Shown here one piece after another: positions 33,847 through 42,162 of a stretch of DNA of 52,681 nucleotides. Source of the stretch: VBCK01 sp035511515. Its GTDB lineage: Bacteria > Pseudomonadota > Gammaproteobacteria > Burkholderiales > Burkholderiaceae_F. Numbering within the stretch: the first letter of the stretch is position 1; each line of letters starts with the position of its first letter. Location: contig DATKFG010000067.1 in NCBI GenBank assembly GCA_035511515.1, positions 1 to 52,681 of the forward strand, read 5' to 3'. Under the pieces are notes generated by a model. The model saw only the letters and a program-made list of their open reading frames with translations. It was not told where the DNA came from and ran no database searches. Position numbers and translations under genes: made by a program.

Positions 33847-33889
33847 GCATTTTCGGATCCGGCCCCGAGCGCGGGTCCCCGAGCCGACC

Positions 33890-34390
33890 ATGACTGCGCC
33901 CCGTACCCAGCCGATGATCGGCGTTCTGATGGGATCGGACTCCGACTGGGAGACGATGCAGCATGCCTGCGACGTGCTCAAGGAGTTCGACGTCGCGTTC
34001 GAGGCCAAGGTGGTTTCGGCGCACCGCACGCCCGACGAGATGTTCGCCTATGCCGAAGCGGCGCGCGAGCGGGGCATCCGGATGATCATCGCGGGCGCCG
34101 GCGGGGCCGCCCACCTGCCCGGCATGCTGGCTTCCAAGTCGGTGATCCCGGTGCTCGGAGTGCCGGTGCCGTCGAAGTACCTGCGCGGCGAGGACAGCCT
34201 GCTGTCGATCGTACAGATGCCCAAGGGCGTCCCGGTCGCGACCTTCGCGATCGGCGAGGCCGGCGCGGCCAACGCGGCGCTGTTTGCGGTATCGGTGCTG
34301 GCTTCGACCGACCCCGCGCTGGCCCGCAAGCTGGCCCAGTACCGGGCCACGCAGACGGAGAAGGCGCGCAACCTGACGCTGCCCCTATGA
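33890..34390 (+). CDS. purE: N5-carboxyaminoimidazole ribonucleotide mutase
   Basis: The protein has 166 residues. GVLMGSDSDWETM is the class I PurE signature, followed by SAHRTPDEMFAYA with the catalytic His, and IAGAGGAAHLPGMLAS. It converts N5-CAIR, the product of PurK, to CAIR, the substrate of PurC. All three enzymes are encoded here in tandem. Confidence 0.95.
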   Translation: MTAPRTQPMIGVLMGSDSDWETMQHACDVLKEFDVAFEAKVVSAHRTPDEMFAYAEAARERGIRMIIAGAGGAAHLPGMLASKSVIPVLGVPVPSKYLRGEDSLLSIVQMPKGVPVATFAIGEAGAANAALFAVSVLASTDPALARKLAQYRATQTEKARNLTLPL

Positions 34391-34459
34391 TGGCCGCTGT
34401 CGCGTCGGCGTGTCGGATGCTGCCGGCCTGATGCGGCGTGCCGGATCTTCGCCGACGAC

Positions 34460-35608
34460 ATGATTGAGCCAGGCGAGTGGCTCGGCGTGCTGGGCGGCGG
34501 CCAGCTCGGCCGCATGTTCTGCATGGCTGCGCAGACGCTGGGTTACCGGGTGTGCGTGCTCGATCCGGCCGCGGACAGCCCGGCCGGCGCGGTGGCTGAG
34601 CGGCAGATCCGCGCCGATTACACCGACGAAGGCGCGCTGGCCCAGTTGGCCGTCTTGTGCCGGGCCGTGACCACCGAGTTCGAGAACGTTCCGGCGCAGA
34701 GTCTGGAACGGCTGGCGCGCGATTGCACGGTCAGCCCGCGCGCCGGCGCGGTGGCGATCGCACAGGATCGGCGCCTCGAAAAGCGCTTCGCTCAGGACTG
34801 CGGCCTGCCGGTGGCGCCCTACCACGCCATCGCCGATGCCGCCGACCTGGCCGCGGTCGATGCGACCTTGTTGCCGGGGGTGCTCAAGTCGGCGCGGCTC
34901 GGATACGACGGCAAAGGTCAGATCCGTGTCGAGCGCAAAGACGGCCTGCTGCGGGCCTGGGAGGACCTGGGGCGGGTGCCGAGCGTGCTGGAGCAGTGGC
35001 TGCCGATCGCCTGCGAAGTGTCGGTGATCGTGTGCCGCGGACGCAGCGGGCGCCCGGTCACCTATCCGGTGGGAGAGAACCAGCACTGCGGCGGCATCCT
35101 GGCGGCGACGATCGTTCCGGCGCGCATCGATGCGCAGCTGGCGCTGCAGGCTCGCTCGGCAGCCGCCACCATGGCCGAGCGGCTCGATTACGTCGGTGTG
35201 CTGTGCGTCGAATTTTTCGTGCTGCACGACGGGCGCTTGCTGGTCAACGAGATGGCTCCGCGCCCGCACAACAGCGGCCATTACACGATCAACGCCTGCG
35301 CCAGCAGCCAGTTCGAACAGCAGGCGCGCATCCTGGCGGACTTGCCCCTGGGCGAACCGCGCCAGCTGGCCCCGGCCGTGATGCTGAACCTGCTGGGCGA
35401 CCTGTGGTTCGAGGGCGGGCGTGTGCGTCTGCCCCGCCTGGATCAGGTGGCGGCCATCGACGGCGCGTGCCTGCATCTGTATGGCAAGCGCGAGGCGCGG
35501 CGCGGCCGCAAGATGGGCCACGTGACGGTGCTCGGCGCCTCGCCGCAGGACGCGCTGGAGCGGGCCCGCCAGGTGTCGGCGGCGCTCGGCCTGGAGCCGG
35601 CCCGGTGA
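34460..35608 (+). CDS. purK: N5-carboxyaminoimidazole ribonucleotide synthase
   Basis: A 382-residue ATP-grasp enzyme. GVLGGGQLGRMFCMAA is the N-terminal signature, with LKSARLGYDGKGQ for ATP binding. FVLHDGRLLVNEMAPRPHNS, followed by ACASSQFEQ, is in the C-terminal half. It makes N5-CAIR from AIR, bicarbonate and ATP. The stop overlaps the GTG of the tsaC/sua5 gene. Confidence 0.95.
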   Translation: MIEPGEWLGVLGGGQLGRMFCMAAQTLGYRVCVLDPAADSPAGAVAERQIRADYTDEGALAQLAVLCRAVTTEFENVPAQSLERLARDCTVSPRAGAVAIAQDRRLEKRFAQDCGLPVAPYHAIADAADLAAVDATLLPGVLKSARLGYDGKGQIRVERKDGLLRAWEDLGRVPSVLEQWLPIACEVSVIVCRGRSGRPVTYPVGENQHCGGILAATIVPARIDAQLALQARSAAATMAERLDYVGVLCVEFFVLHDGRLLVNEMAPRPHNSGHYTINACASSQFEQQARILADLPLGEPRQLAPAVMLNLLGDLWFEGGRVRLPRLDQVAAIDGACLHLYGKREARRGRKMGHVTVLGASPQDALERARQVSAALGLEPAR

Positions 35609-36633
35609 ATGCGGCGCCGGTCGATGCGGACGCGATCGCGCGCGCGGCGCGTCTGCTGGTCCAGGGAAAACTGGTGGCATTTCCGACCGAGACCGTGTAC
35701 GGACTCGGTGCCGACGCCGACAACGTGCAGGCGGTGCGCGCCATCTTTGCCGCCAAGGGCCGGCCGGCCGATCATCCGGTGATCGTTCACGTGCCGGACC
35801 AGCACAGTGCCGCGGCCTGGGCCGGCGAGCTGGCGCCGGCTGCGCGCGTGCTGGCCGACCGGTTCTGGCCGGGCCCGCTCACGCTGGTGGTTGCGCGCGC
35901 GGCCCGGGCGCACGATGCCCTGACCGGGGCGCAACCGTCGGTCGGGCTGCGCTGTCCGTCGCATCCCTGGGCGCGCGCGCTGCTGCGGGCGCTGAGCCGG
36001 GAGGCGAACGATCCGTGCCGGGCCATTGCGGCCCCGAGCGCGAACCGGTTCGGGCACATCAGTCCGACCCGGGCCGAGCACGTTCGCGCCGACCTGGGCG
36101 AAAAGCCGCACGGGCCGGTCGACCTGATCCTGGAGGGCGGCGCGTGCCAGGTCGGCATCGAATCGACCATCGTCGATCTGAGCGGCGCGGCGCCCAGGCT
36201 GCTGCGCCCGGGTTCGGTCACGCGCACCCAGCTCGAACAGGCGCTCGGTTGCGAGGTCGGCGCGGCCGCGCCGGACGATGCCTCGGCGCCGCGCGCCCCG
36301 GGCCGGCTGGCACGCCACTACGCGCCGCGCAGGCCGCTCGAACTGATCGAGCCGGCGCGCCTGGCCGAGCGGGTCCGCGAGCTGGGTGCGGCGCAGGTCG
36401 CGGTGCTGGCGCCGGCGCCGCAACTGGCGGCGGTGGCGCGATGGTGGACGGCTGCGCCCGACGCGGCCTCCTACGCGCACGAGTTGTACGACGTGCTGCA
36501 TCAGATGGATGCCAGCGGCGCGCAGCGCCTGCTGGTGCAGCGGCCGCCGGCGCAGGCGCAATGGGCCGCCGTCCGTGATCGCCTCGAGCGGGCCGCGGCC
36601 GCCTTCAGCGGGCGCTTTGATGACGCCGACTGA
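35605..36633 (+). CDS. tsaC: L-threonylcarbamoyladenylate synthase (Sua5-type)
   Basis: A 342-residue protein for the first step of tRNA t6A synthesis. Residues 10-200 are the YrdC domain with FPTETVYGLGADA, IFAAKGRP and IAAPSANRFGHISPT. SIVDLSG-type segments (ESTIVDLSGAAPRLLRPG) close it. A C-terminal Sua5 domain (about 215-342) makes it the long Sua5 form rather than short TsaC. The GTG start at 35605 overlaps purK. With tcdA at 46653, which further cyclises t6A, both ends of this tRNA modification route are present. Confidence 0.92.
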   Translation: MNAAPVDADAIARAARLLVQGKLVAFPTETVYGLGADADNVQAVRAIFAAKGRPADHPVIVHVPDQHSAAAWAGELAPAARVLADRFWPGPLTLVVARAARAHDALTGAQPSVGLRCPSHPWARALLRALSREANDPCRAIAAPSANRFGHISPTRAEHVRADLGEKPHGPVDLILEGGACQVGIESTIVDLSGAAPRLLRPGSVTRTQLEQALGCEVGAAAPDDASAPRAPGRLARHYAPRRPLELIEPARLAERVRELGAAQVAVLAPAPQLAAVARWWTAAPDAASYAHELYDVLHQMDASGAQRLLVQRPPAQAQWAAVRDRLERAAAAFSGRFDDAD

Positions 36634-36649
36634 GGCGGCGCCGCGGCGG

Positions 36650-36910
36650 CTAACCGCATCCGTAGTGCAGGCGCAGCGCCAGGATGAACGCGGCGAGCGC
36701 GAGCGTGATCGAATTGGCGATGATCACCGGCCAGGACCCGATCAGCAGGCCGTAGCCCAGCCACAGCGCCACTCCCAGCGTGAAGATCGCATACATCCCG
36801 AGCGACAGCCCGGCCGTGTGGCGCGTCTTCCAGCTCAACCACGCTTGCGGGATGAACGAGACCGTGGTCAAGGCGCCGGCCACGTAGCCGATCGTCTCCG
36901 CATCGGTCAT
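36650..36910 (-). CDS. SemiSWEET/PQ-loop family small transporter
   Basis: An 86-residue protein with three hydrophobic helices. The family Pro-Gln pair is at 21-22 in SFIPQAW. The pattern fits SemiSWEET sugar transporters, which work as dimers, but substrate cannot be assigned. Its ATG overlaps the lepB stop (ATGA), so the two are translationally coupled, an unusual pairing. Confidence 0.8.
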   Translation of the reverse strand: MTDAETIGYVAGALTTVSFIPQAWLSWKTRHTAGLSLGMYAIFTLGVALWLGYGLLIGSWPVIIANSITLALAAFILALRLHYGCG

Positions 36911-37575
36911 TGCAGCGAGGCCCAAAATCGGGACAGCCGCGGCTGCCAGTGATCCAGGATCGCGGCCGACACCAGGATCCGTTCGGCGCGCCCGATCAGC
37001 CGCTCGCGGCTGACCAGCCCGAAAAAGCGCGAATCGGCGCTGTTGTCGCGATTGTCGCCCAGCATCAGGTAATGATCGGCCGGAATCCTGATCGGCCCGA
37101 AGTCGGCGGCGCTGCGCCGATCCTGCGCCCATTCGATCTCGTGACGGCCCGAATCGAACGCTTCCTGCACCGTCAGGCCGACCCACGGGCGCCCGGCCGC
37201 ATCGGTCTCGTCGACCCGGCCGTCGAGGCGGTACTGCATTGGCTGGCCGTTGATCACCAGCCGGCGGGCCTGCATCTGCACCGTGTCCCCGGGCACGGCC
37301 ACGATCCGCTTGATCAGTCGGCGGCCGTCGGCCGGCGAGGAAAAAGTCACGATGTCGCCGCGGCGCGGCTCGCCCGTGCGCACCAGCACCAGGTTGGTCA
37401 GCGGAATCTTGACGTTGTAGGCCAGCCGGTTGACGAACACGACGTCGCCTTCCAGCAAGCCGGGGTGCATCGACCCGGACGGAATCGGGTTCCAGTCGGC
37501 CACTGCGGTGCGGAACACACCGAACAGCAGCACAAACAGCACAAAGCCGCGATTCTCGCGGACCCACAGTCGCAT
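36907..37575 (-). CDS. lepB: Signal peptidase I
   Basis: A 222-residue protein with one N-terminal membrane helix (about 10-25). Catalytic Ser35 is in PSGSMHPGLLEGD and catalytic Lys89 in RRLIKRIVAVPGD. The third conserved box is MLGDNRDNSADSRFFG. It removes signal peptides from exported proteins. The ATG at 37575 has GGAGG just upstream. It is shorter than E. coli LepB and has a single anchor, so it may be a second signal peptidase in the genome. Confidence 0.92.
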   Translation of the reverse strand: MRLWVRENRGFVLFVLLFGVFRTAVADWNPIPSGSMHPGLLEGDVVFVNRLAYNVKIPLTNLVLVRTGEPRRGDIVTFSSPADGRRLIKRIVAVPGDTVQMQARRLVINGQPMQYRLDGRVDETDAAGRPWVGLTVQEAFDSGRHEIEWAQDRRSAADFGPIRIPADHYLMLGDNRDNSADSRFFGLVSRERLIGRAERILVSAAILDHWQPRLSRFWASLQ

Positions 37576-37855
37576 CGACGCACCTCCACACGAGCTTCGG
37601 GGGAGAAAAGTTAGCCATTTTACGGACGCCCCGCAGTCCGCGGCCGGCCGGAGCAAGACCGCTCGCCCTTTGGGGTTGTTAAGATCTCAGACTTGCGGGC
37701 GGAGCGCGCTTTTTTCGGAGAAATGAACCCAGAACGCTGCTGGTAGAACACAAGCCGGCCGGTGCGTAACGGCGGCCGGCCCTTGATCCGGAGAATTGAA
37801 GGCGAATTCGGCCCTTTTTTCAAGCAGCCCTTTTCGCCCAGGCGAGAGACCACCG
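37576..37855. other. Divergent intergenic region between lepB and the FHA gene
   Basis: This 280-base region has no convincing gene. It contains an 8-bp perfect hairpin, GCCGGCCG (37754-37761) with CGGCCGGC (37773-37780). T-runs occur at 37709-37714 and 37815-37820 without strong preceding stems. The FHA promoter was not identified. Confidence 0.35.
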
Positions 37856-38923
37856 ATGGACTTGCTTCTGAAGGTCGTCGACGGACCGTCCGACGGAAAC
37901 TGGCGCGGTCTGGAAGCGCGGTTCGATGCTTCCGGGGGTCTGATCGGGCGCGCCGAGACGGCACGGCTGCCCCTGCCCGATGCGACTCGGACCGTATCGC
38001 GCTTTCACGCGCACGTGAGCTTCAGCGAAGACACCTTCTACCTGGAGGAGATGGGCAGCCGCAACGCGGCCACCATCAACGGCAAGTCGCTCAGGGCCGG
38101 CAACCGCGAAGCGCTGCGCCCGGGCGATCAGGTAAAAATCGGGCACTTCACGCTCGCAGTCGATTTCGACGATGCGGAATTTCCCGCCACCCAGGTGCTC
38201 GACCGCCGGATGGTGCGGATGGAGCCGGCCGAAAACGATGATTCGACCCGGATCGTCACTGGCTGGTCGGGGTCCGACGCTTCGAACACCTCCCTGCTGG
38301 AAGCGCTGCAGGACGGTGCCGGGGTCCAGCTCAATTTGCCCCTGGGACTGCAGCCCGAGTTCATGAGGTCGCTGGGACTGATACTGCGCGTGCTGGTGGG
38401 AGGACTGCACCGGCTGGCTTCGCAACGGATGCGGCTGCGCGACGAAGCATCCCCCGAAAGGGCGCGGCCGCAGGCACGCAGCGGCGATCCGGTCCGCACG
38501 GCCGCCGAGGAGGCGCGCCTGCTCGCCGAGGTGCTGCGGCCGGCAGCGTTCGGATCGGAGCGGGCGCAGGCCAGGGTCCAGGACATGATCGACGATCTGG
38601 CCGCGCGGCTGGCCGCGATGCGCACCGCGGTCAGTGCCGCGGTCGAGCAGACCGAAGCCAGGCTGGCGCCTTCGGCGGTGGAGCAGCGGCTCAAGGGATC
38701 GCTGTTCCTGGACGGGCTGCTGCCGATGCGGCGCAAGGCCCGTCTGTGGGACCTGTACCGCAAGAGCCACGGCTCGTCGAACGGCACGCGCTCCGCCGGC
38801 AACTCCGATGGGCCGGACGGCGGTGCCCCGGACGCCAGCTCCGCGGCGCGGGAGTTGTTCAATGCCGCCTTTTCGCGCGCCTACGATGCCGAGGTTTTGC
38901 GCCTGCGCAAGGAGCGGGTCTAG
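37856..38923 (+). CDS. FHA-domain protein of the type VI secretion TagH/ImpI type
   Basis: A 355-residue protein. The FHA phosphothreonine-binding domain (about 5-105) has LIGRAE, then SRFHAHVSF and GSRNAATINGK. A variable linker follows. The C-terminal part (about 155-355) matches the T6SS-associated region: LGLILRVLVGGLHRLASQR and a C-terminal PMRRKARLWDLYRK. FNAAFSRAYDAEVLRLR follows. TagH proteins link threonine phosphorylation to T6SS assembly, but no other T6SS gene is in this window. It is either an orphan component or has been adopted for another role. It converges on the thioesterase gene with two bases between stops. Confidence 0.75.
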   Translation: MDLLLKVVDGPSDGNWRGLEARFDASGGLIGRAETARLPLPDATRTVSRFHAHVSFSEDTFYLEEMGSRNAATINGKSLRAGNREALRPGDQVKIGHFTLAVDFDDAEFPATQVLDRRMVRMEPAENDDSTRIVTGWSGSDASNTSLLEALQDGAGVQLNLPLGLQPEFMRSLGLILRVLVGGLHRLASQRMRLRDEASPERARPQARSGDPVRTAAEEARLLAEVLRPAAFGSERAQARVQDMIDDLAARLAAMRTAVSAAVEQTEARLAPSAVEQRLKGSLFLDGLLPMRRKARLWDLYRKSHGSSNGTRSAGNSDGPDGGAPDASSAARELFNAAFSRAYDAEVLRLRKERV

Positions 38924-38925
38924 CT

Positions 38926-39336
38926 TCAACCCCGCATGAACTCGGCGATCTTGGCGCGCACGTCGTCCGGGATGTCGACCGGCCGGTCCGTTTCCTGACT
39001 GATACACACGGCGACCCGGTTCATCCGGACCCGCTGTTCGCCGTTCTTGTCCACGCCCATCGTCAGGCGCAGCGAGGTGCGCCCGATGTGGGTCGCGGTC
39101 AACCAGAAGTCGACGGTTTCGCCCATCCGGGTCGGTCGGGTGAAAGTCGTCTCCAGCCGCACGGTCGGCAGCGAAAGTCGGCGTTCCATCAGGAACACGT
39201 CGAACGGGATTTCGAGCGCCTCGTAGAACCAGTCTTCCACCAGCGCGTTGAAAATGTGGAAGTAGTTCGGGTAGAAGACGAAGCCGGTCGCGTCGCAGTG
39301 CGACAGCCGGATCAGGTAAGGTTTTATGAACGTCAT
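38926..39336 (-). CDS. Acyl-CoA thioesterase of the 4-hydroxybenzoyl-CoA thioesterase (hotdog) family
   Basis: A 136-residue hotdog-fold enzyme. SHCDATGFVFYPNYF contains the catalytic Asp15 and the HxxF-type helix start. It probably hydrolyses a short or aromatic acyl-CoA; the exact substrate is unknown. The ATG at 39336 begins just before the conserved strand. It is divergent from lemA, with a 178-base intergenic region. Confidence 0.85.
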   Translation of the reverse strand: MTFIKPYLIRLSHCDATGFVFYPNYFHIFNALVEDWFYEALEIPFDVFLMERRLSLPTVRLETTFTRPTRMGETVDFWLTATHIGRTSLRLTMGVDKNGEQRVRMNRVAVCISQETDRPVDIPDDVRAKIAEFMRG

Positions 39337-39445
39337 TCGCCTGGCCTCCCGGTCATCATAGGCAGTGCCTGCTGCGCATGAGCCCGAAGGAGGCCGGGTT
39401 TTCCGGCTGATTTTGACCCCAACCGGCTCGTTGAACGCAACCAGC

Positions 39446-39475
39446 TTGCCAAACACGGTCGGACCCCCATATAAG
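39446..39475 (+). promoter_or_regulatory. Sigma-70 promoter of the lemA-TPM cluster
   Basis: TTGCCA (39446-39451) and TATAAG (39470-39475) are each 5/6 matches to consensus with an 18-base spacer. The lemA ATG is 40 bases further and carries a strong AGGGGGGAG. Confidence 0.5.
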
Positions 39476-39514
39476 CGAACTTGGATTTCCGAACGAACAC
39501 AGGGGGGAGACACG

Positions 39515-40111
39515 ATGCGTAGCTGGCGCCTGGTCCTGGCAGCCGTTGCGGCGTTTGTTCTGGCCGGCTGCGGCTACAACGAAATTCAGCGGCGCGACGA
39601 GGGGGTCAAGGCGGCCTGGGCCGAGGTGCTGTCGCAGTACCAGCGCCGCGCGGACCTGGTGCCGAACCTGGTCAACACGGTCAAGGGCGAGGCCAATTTC
39701 GAACAGGAAACGCTGACCCGCGTGATCGAAGCGCGCGCCAAGGCGACCTCGATTCAGGCCACGCCCGAGCTGGTCAACGATCCGGCGGCGCTGCAGAAAT
39801 TCGAGCAGGCGCAGGGCCAGCTGTCGTCGGCGCTGTCGCGGCTGCTGGCGGTCAGCGAAAACTACCCGAACCTGAGGACCAACCAGGGTTTCCAGGAGCT
39901 GCGGGCACAGCTCGAGGGCACTGAAAACCGGATCGCGATCGCGCGCAACCGCTACATCAAGGCGGTGCAGGACTACAACACCTACCTGCGCCAGTTGCCG
40001 CAGAACCTGACTGCGATGGTGATGGGCTACAAGGAAAAGCCGCAGTTCACCGTCGAGGACGAAGCGGCCGTCAAGCAGGTGCCGAAAGTCGATTTCGGCA
40101 CGAACAAGTAG
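39515..40111 (+). CDS. lemA: LemA family protein (lipoprotein form)
   Basis: A 198-residue protein with a lipoprotein signal (LAGC, Cys19), so it is probably an inner-membrane-anchored periplasmic helical protein. YNEIQRRDEGVKAAWAEV, then QYQRRADLVPNLVNTVKG, is the LemA signature, and FNT-like NTYLRQLP closes it. Function is unknown. lemA genes are very often next to TPM-domain genes, as here with two of them downstream. Confidence 0.92.
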   Translation: MRSWRLVLAAVAAFVLAGCGYNEIQRRDEGVKAAWAEVLSQYQRRADLVPNLVNTVKGEANFEQETLTRVIEARAKATSIQATPELVNDPAALQKFEQAQGQLSSALSRLLAVSENYPNLRTNQGFQELRAQLEGTENRIAIARNRYIKAVQDYNTYLRQLPQNLTAMVMGYKEKPQFTVEDEAAVKQVPKVDFGTNK

Positions 40112-40143
40112 CGGCGTCCATTTCTTTCTACAGAGGCGGTTCG

Positions 40144-41040
40144 ATGCGGCGCTGGCTTGGGCTTGCACTGGTTGCCTGCTTCGCCGCGGCTACGCAGGCG
40201 AGCGCCGCCTTCGTGCAGGCGAAGCAGGCCGATGGGTTGCTGTCGGTGCCGCCGCTGGCCCGGATCGTCGATCAAGCCGGGGTGCTGTCGCCGGCCGACC
40301 GCGCGGGCCTGGAAGCCCGCCTGGCGCGCTTCGAGGCCGAGCACGGCGCACAGGTCGCCGTCGTGATCGTGCCCAGCACGGGCCTCGAGCCGATCGAGGA
40401 TTTTGCCAATCGGGTCGGTTCGACCTGGAAGATCGGCCGGCAGGGAGTCGGTGATGGCCTGCTGCTGGTGGTTGCGACGCAGGACCACCGGGCCCGGATC
40501 GAGGTGGCCCGCTCGCTCGAGGGCGCGATCCCCGATGTGGTTGCCAAACGCGTGATCGAGCAGCGCATGGTGCCGCATTTCAGGACGGGCGATTACGCCG
40601 GTGGCCTGTCGGCCGCGCTCGATGAGCTGCTGGTGCGCATCGAGCAGGAGCGCCTGGGCGGGCCGCCGCCGACGCAGCGGTCGCAAGCGGCGCCCGCGCA
40701 CCTGCATCTGTTGCTGCCGATGCTGCTGCTCGGCGTGCTGCTGGGTTCGGGGCTGCGCCGCGCGCTCGGCGCCGGTGGCGCGCTGGTTGCCGGCGCAGGG
40801 GCCGGTGCGTTGGCGGCGGTGGTGCTGGCCTCGATCGCGCTGGGCGCACTGGTCGGCATCTTCGTATTCGTGTTCGCGCTCGTGCTGGGAGGGGCCGCTC
40901 GCTACGGTCATGCGCTGGGCGGCCCCTTTCTGCCCGGCCCCTGGGGAGGCGGCTTCGGCGGCGGCGGCGGTGGCGGCGGCGGATTCAGCAGCGGCGGCGG
41001 AGGGGACTTCTCCGGCGGCGGTGCCTCGGGGAGCTGGTAG
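40144..41040 (+). CDS. TPM-domain membrane protein (YgcG-like) with Gly-rich C-terminus
   Basis: A 298-residue protein. The signal peptide is about 1-21. The TPM domain (about 35-165) shows RIVDQAGVLSPADRAGLEARL, then KIGRQGVGDGLLLVVA. Two hydrophobic segments lie at about 178-200 and 215-260. The end is a Gly/Ser-rich tail finishing in GGGASGSW, typical of this family and not a GlyGly-CTERM signal. TPM domains have been tied to photosystem II repair in plants; in bacteria the role is unclear. Confidence 0.87.
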   Translation: MRRWLGLALVACFAAATQASAAFVQAKQADGLLSVPPLARIVDQAGVLSPADRAGLEARLARFEAEHGAQVAVVIVPSTGLEPIEDFANRVGSTWKIGRQGVGDGLLLVVATQDHRARIEVARSLEGAIPDVVAKRVIEQRMVPHFRTGDYAGGLSAALDELLVRIEQERLGGPPPTQRSQAAPAHLHLLLPMLLLGVLLGSGLRRALGAGGALVAGAGAGALAAVVLASIALGALVGIFVFVFALVLGGAARYGHALGGPFLPGPWGGGFGGGGGGGGGFSSGGGGDFSGGGASGSW

Positions 41041-41042
41041 AC

Positions 41043-41558
41043 ATGGTCTGGAAGATTCAGCTGCGACGCGTGCTGCGCCACCTCGCCAGCACACCGCACG
41101 CGCTGCGCGGCGCGCTGCCCGCCGCGGCGCTGGAGCGGATTGCGCAGGCGATTCGCCGGGCCGAGGCCGGCCACCAGGGCGAGATCCGGTTCGCGATCGA
41201 AGCGGCGCTGCCGTGGTCGTATCTGCGGCGCAACGCGGGGCCGCGCGAGCGCGCCTTGATGATGTTCTCCAAGCTGCGGGTGTGGGACACCGAGCACAAC
41301 AACGGCGTGCTGCTGTACGTGAATCTGGCCGATCGCGCAGTCGAAATCGTCGCCGATCGCGGCATTGCGGCCAAAGTGGCGCGCGTCACGTGGCAGGCGA
41401 TCTGTCATGCCGCGCGCGACCGGTTTCGCGAAGGTCGGATCGAAGACGGCGCGCTGGCGTCGATCGAGGCGATCGGGGCGGTGCTGGCCGAGCACTTTCC
41501 GCTCGCGCCCGGGCAAAGCCGCGCCAACGAGCTGTCCGACCGACCGGTGGTGCTGTAA
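41043..41558 (+). CDS. Second TPM-domain protein
   Basis: A 171-residue cytoplasmic-looking TPM protein without signal peptide. The core has RRAEAGHQGEIRFAIEAALP, then FSKLRVWDTEHNNGVLLYV and VADRGIAAKV. It begins two bases after the previous stop, so lemA-TPM-TPM form one operon. The short form usually accompanies the longer Gly-rich one, suggesting they act together. Confidence 0.87.
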   Translation: MVWKIQLRRVLRHLASTPHALRGALPAAALERIAQAIRRAEAGHQGEIRFAIEAALPWSYLRRNAGPRERALMMFSKLRVWDTEHNNGVLLYVNLADRAVEIVADRGIAAKVARVTWQAICHAARDRFREGRIEDGALASIEAIGAVLAEHFPLAPGQSRANELSDRPVVL

Positions 41559-41583
41559 ATTTTTGCTTCGAAAGGATGCCAAC

Positions 41584-42156
41584 ATGTCGAGACGCAAGCC
41601 GCTTAGCGCGCAACCGCCTCCCGGCCATCAATTCGCCACGCTCGGCGGCGGATGCTTCTGGTGCCTGGAAGCGGTGTTCGAGGAGGTCGACGGGGTGGTG
41701 GACGTCGAATCCGGTTACAGCGGAGGCACCGTCGCCAACCCGGGTTACCGGCAGGTGTGCGAGGGCGACACCGGTCACGCCGAAGTGGTCCGGCTCGAAT
41801 TCGATCCGCAGCGCATCAGCTATCGCGAGGTCCTGGAGATCTTCTTCGCGGTGCACGACCCGACCACGCTGAACCGCCAGGGCAACGACATCGGCACCCA
41901 GTACCGGTCCGTGATCTATTTCCATGATCCGGAGCAACAGCGCACGGCGCAGGAAGTGATCGAGCAGGCACGCTCGGCGTGGGGCCGCGACGTCGTCACT
42001 CAACTGGAGCCGGCACCGGCCTACTTCCGCGCCGAGGACTATCACCAGGAATACTTTCGGCACAACCCGGCCCAGGGCTATTGCACGGCCGTGATCGCTC
42101 CGAAGCTGGAGAAGTTCCGCAAGACGTTCGCGCGCAAGCGCCGCGCCGCCAACTGA
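41584..42156 (+). CDS. msrA: Peptide methionine-S-sulfoxide reductase
   Basis: The protein has 190 residues. The catalytic motif GGGCFWC has Cys24 and Cys27. GYSGG, and then GDTGHAEVV, is conserved, as is GTQYRSVIYFHD. A recycling Cys occurs near the C-terminus in GYCTAVIAPKL. It repairs oxidised methionine (S epimer). AAAGGA precedes the ATG. It converges on the DUF72 gene. Confidence 0.96.
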   Translation: MSRRKPLSAQPPPGHQFATLGGGCFWCLEAVFEEVDGVVDVESGYSGGTVANPGYRQVCEGDTGHAEVVRLEFDPQRISYREVLEIFFAVHDPTTLNRQGNDIGTQYRSVIYFHDPEQQRTAQEVIEQARSAWGRDVVTQLEPAPAYFRAEDYHQEYFRHNPAQGYCTAVIAPKLEKFRKTFARKRRAAN

Positions 42157-42162
42157 GGCCAG

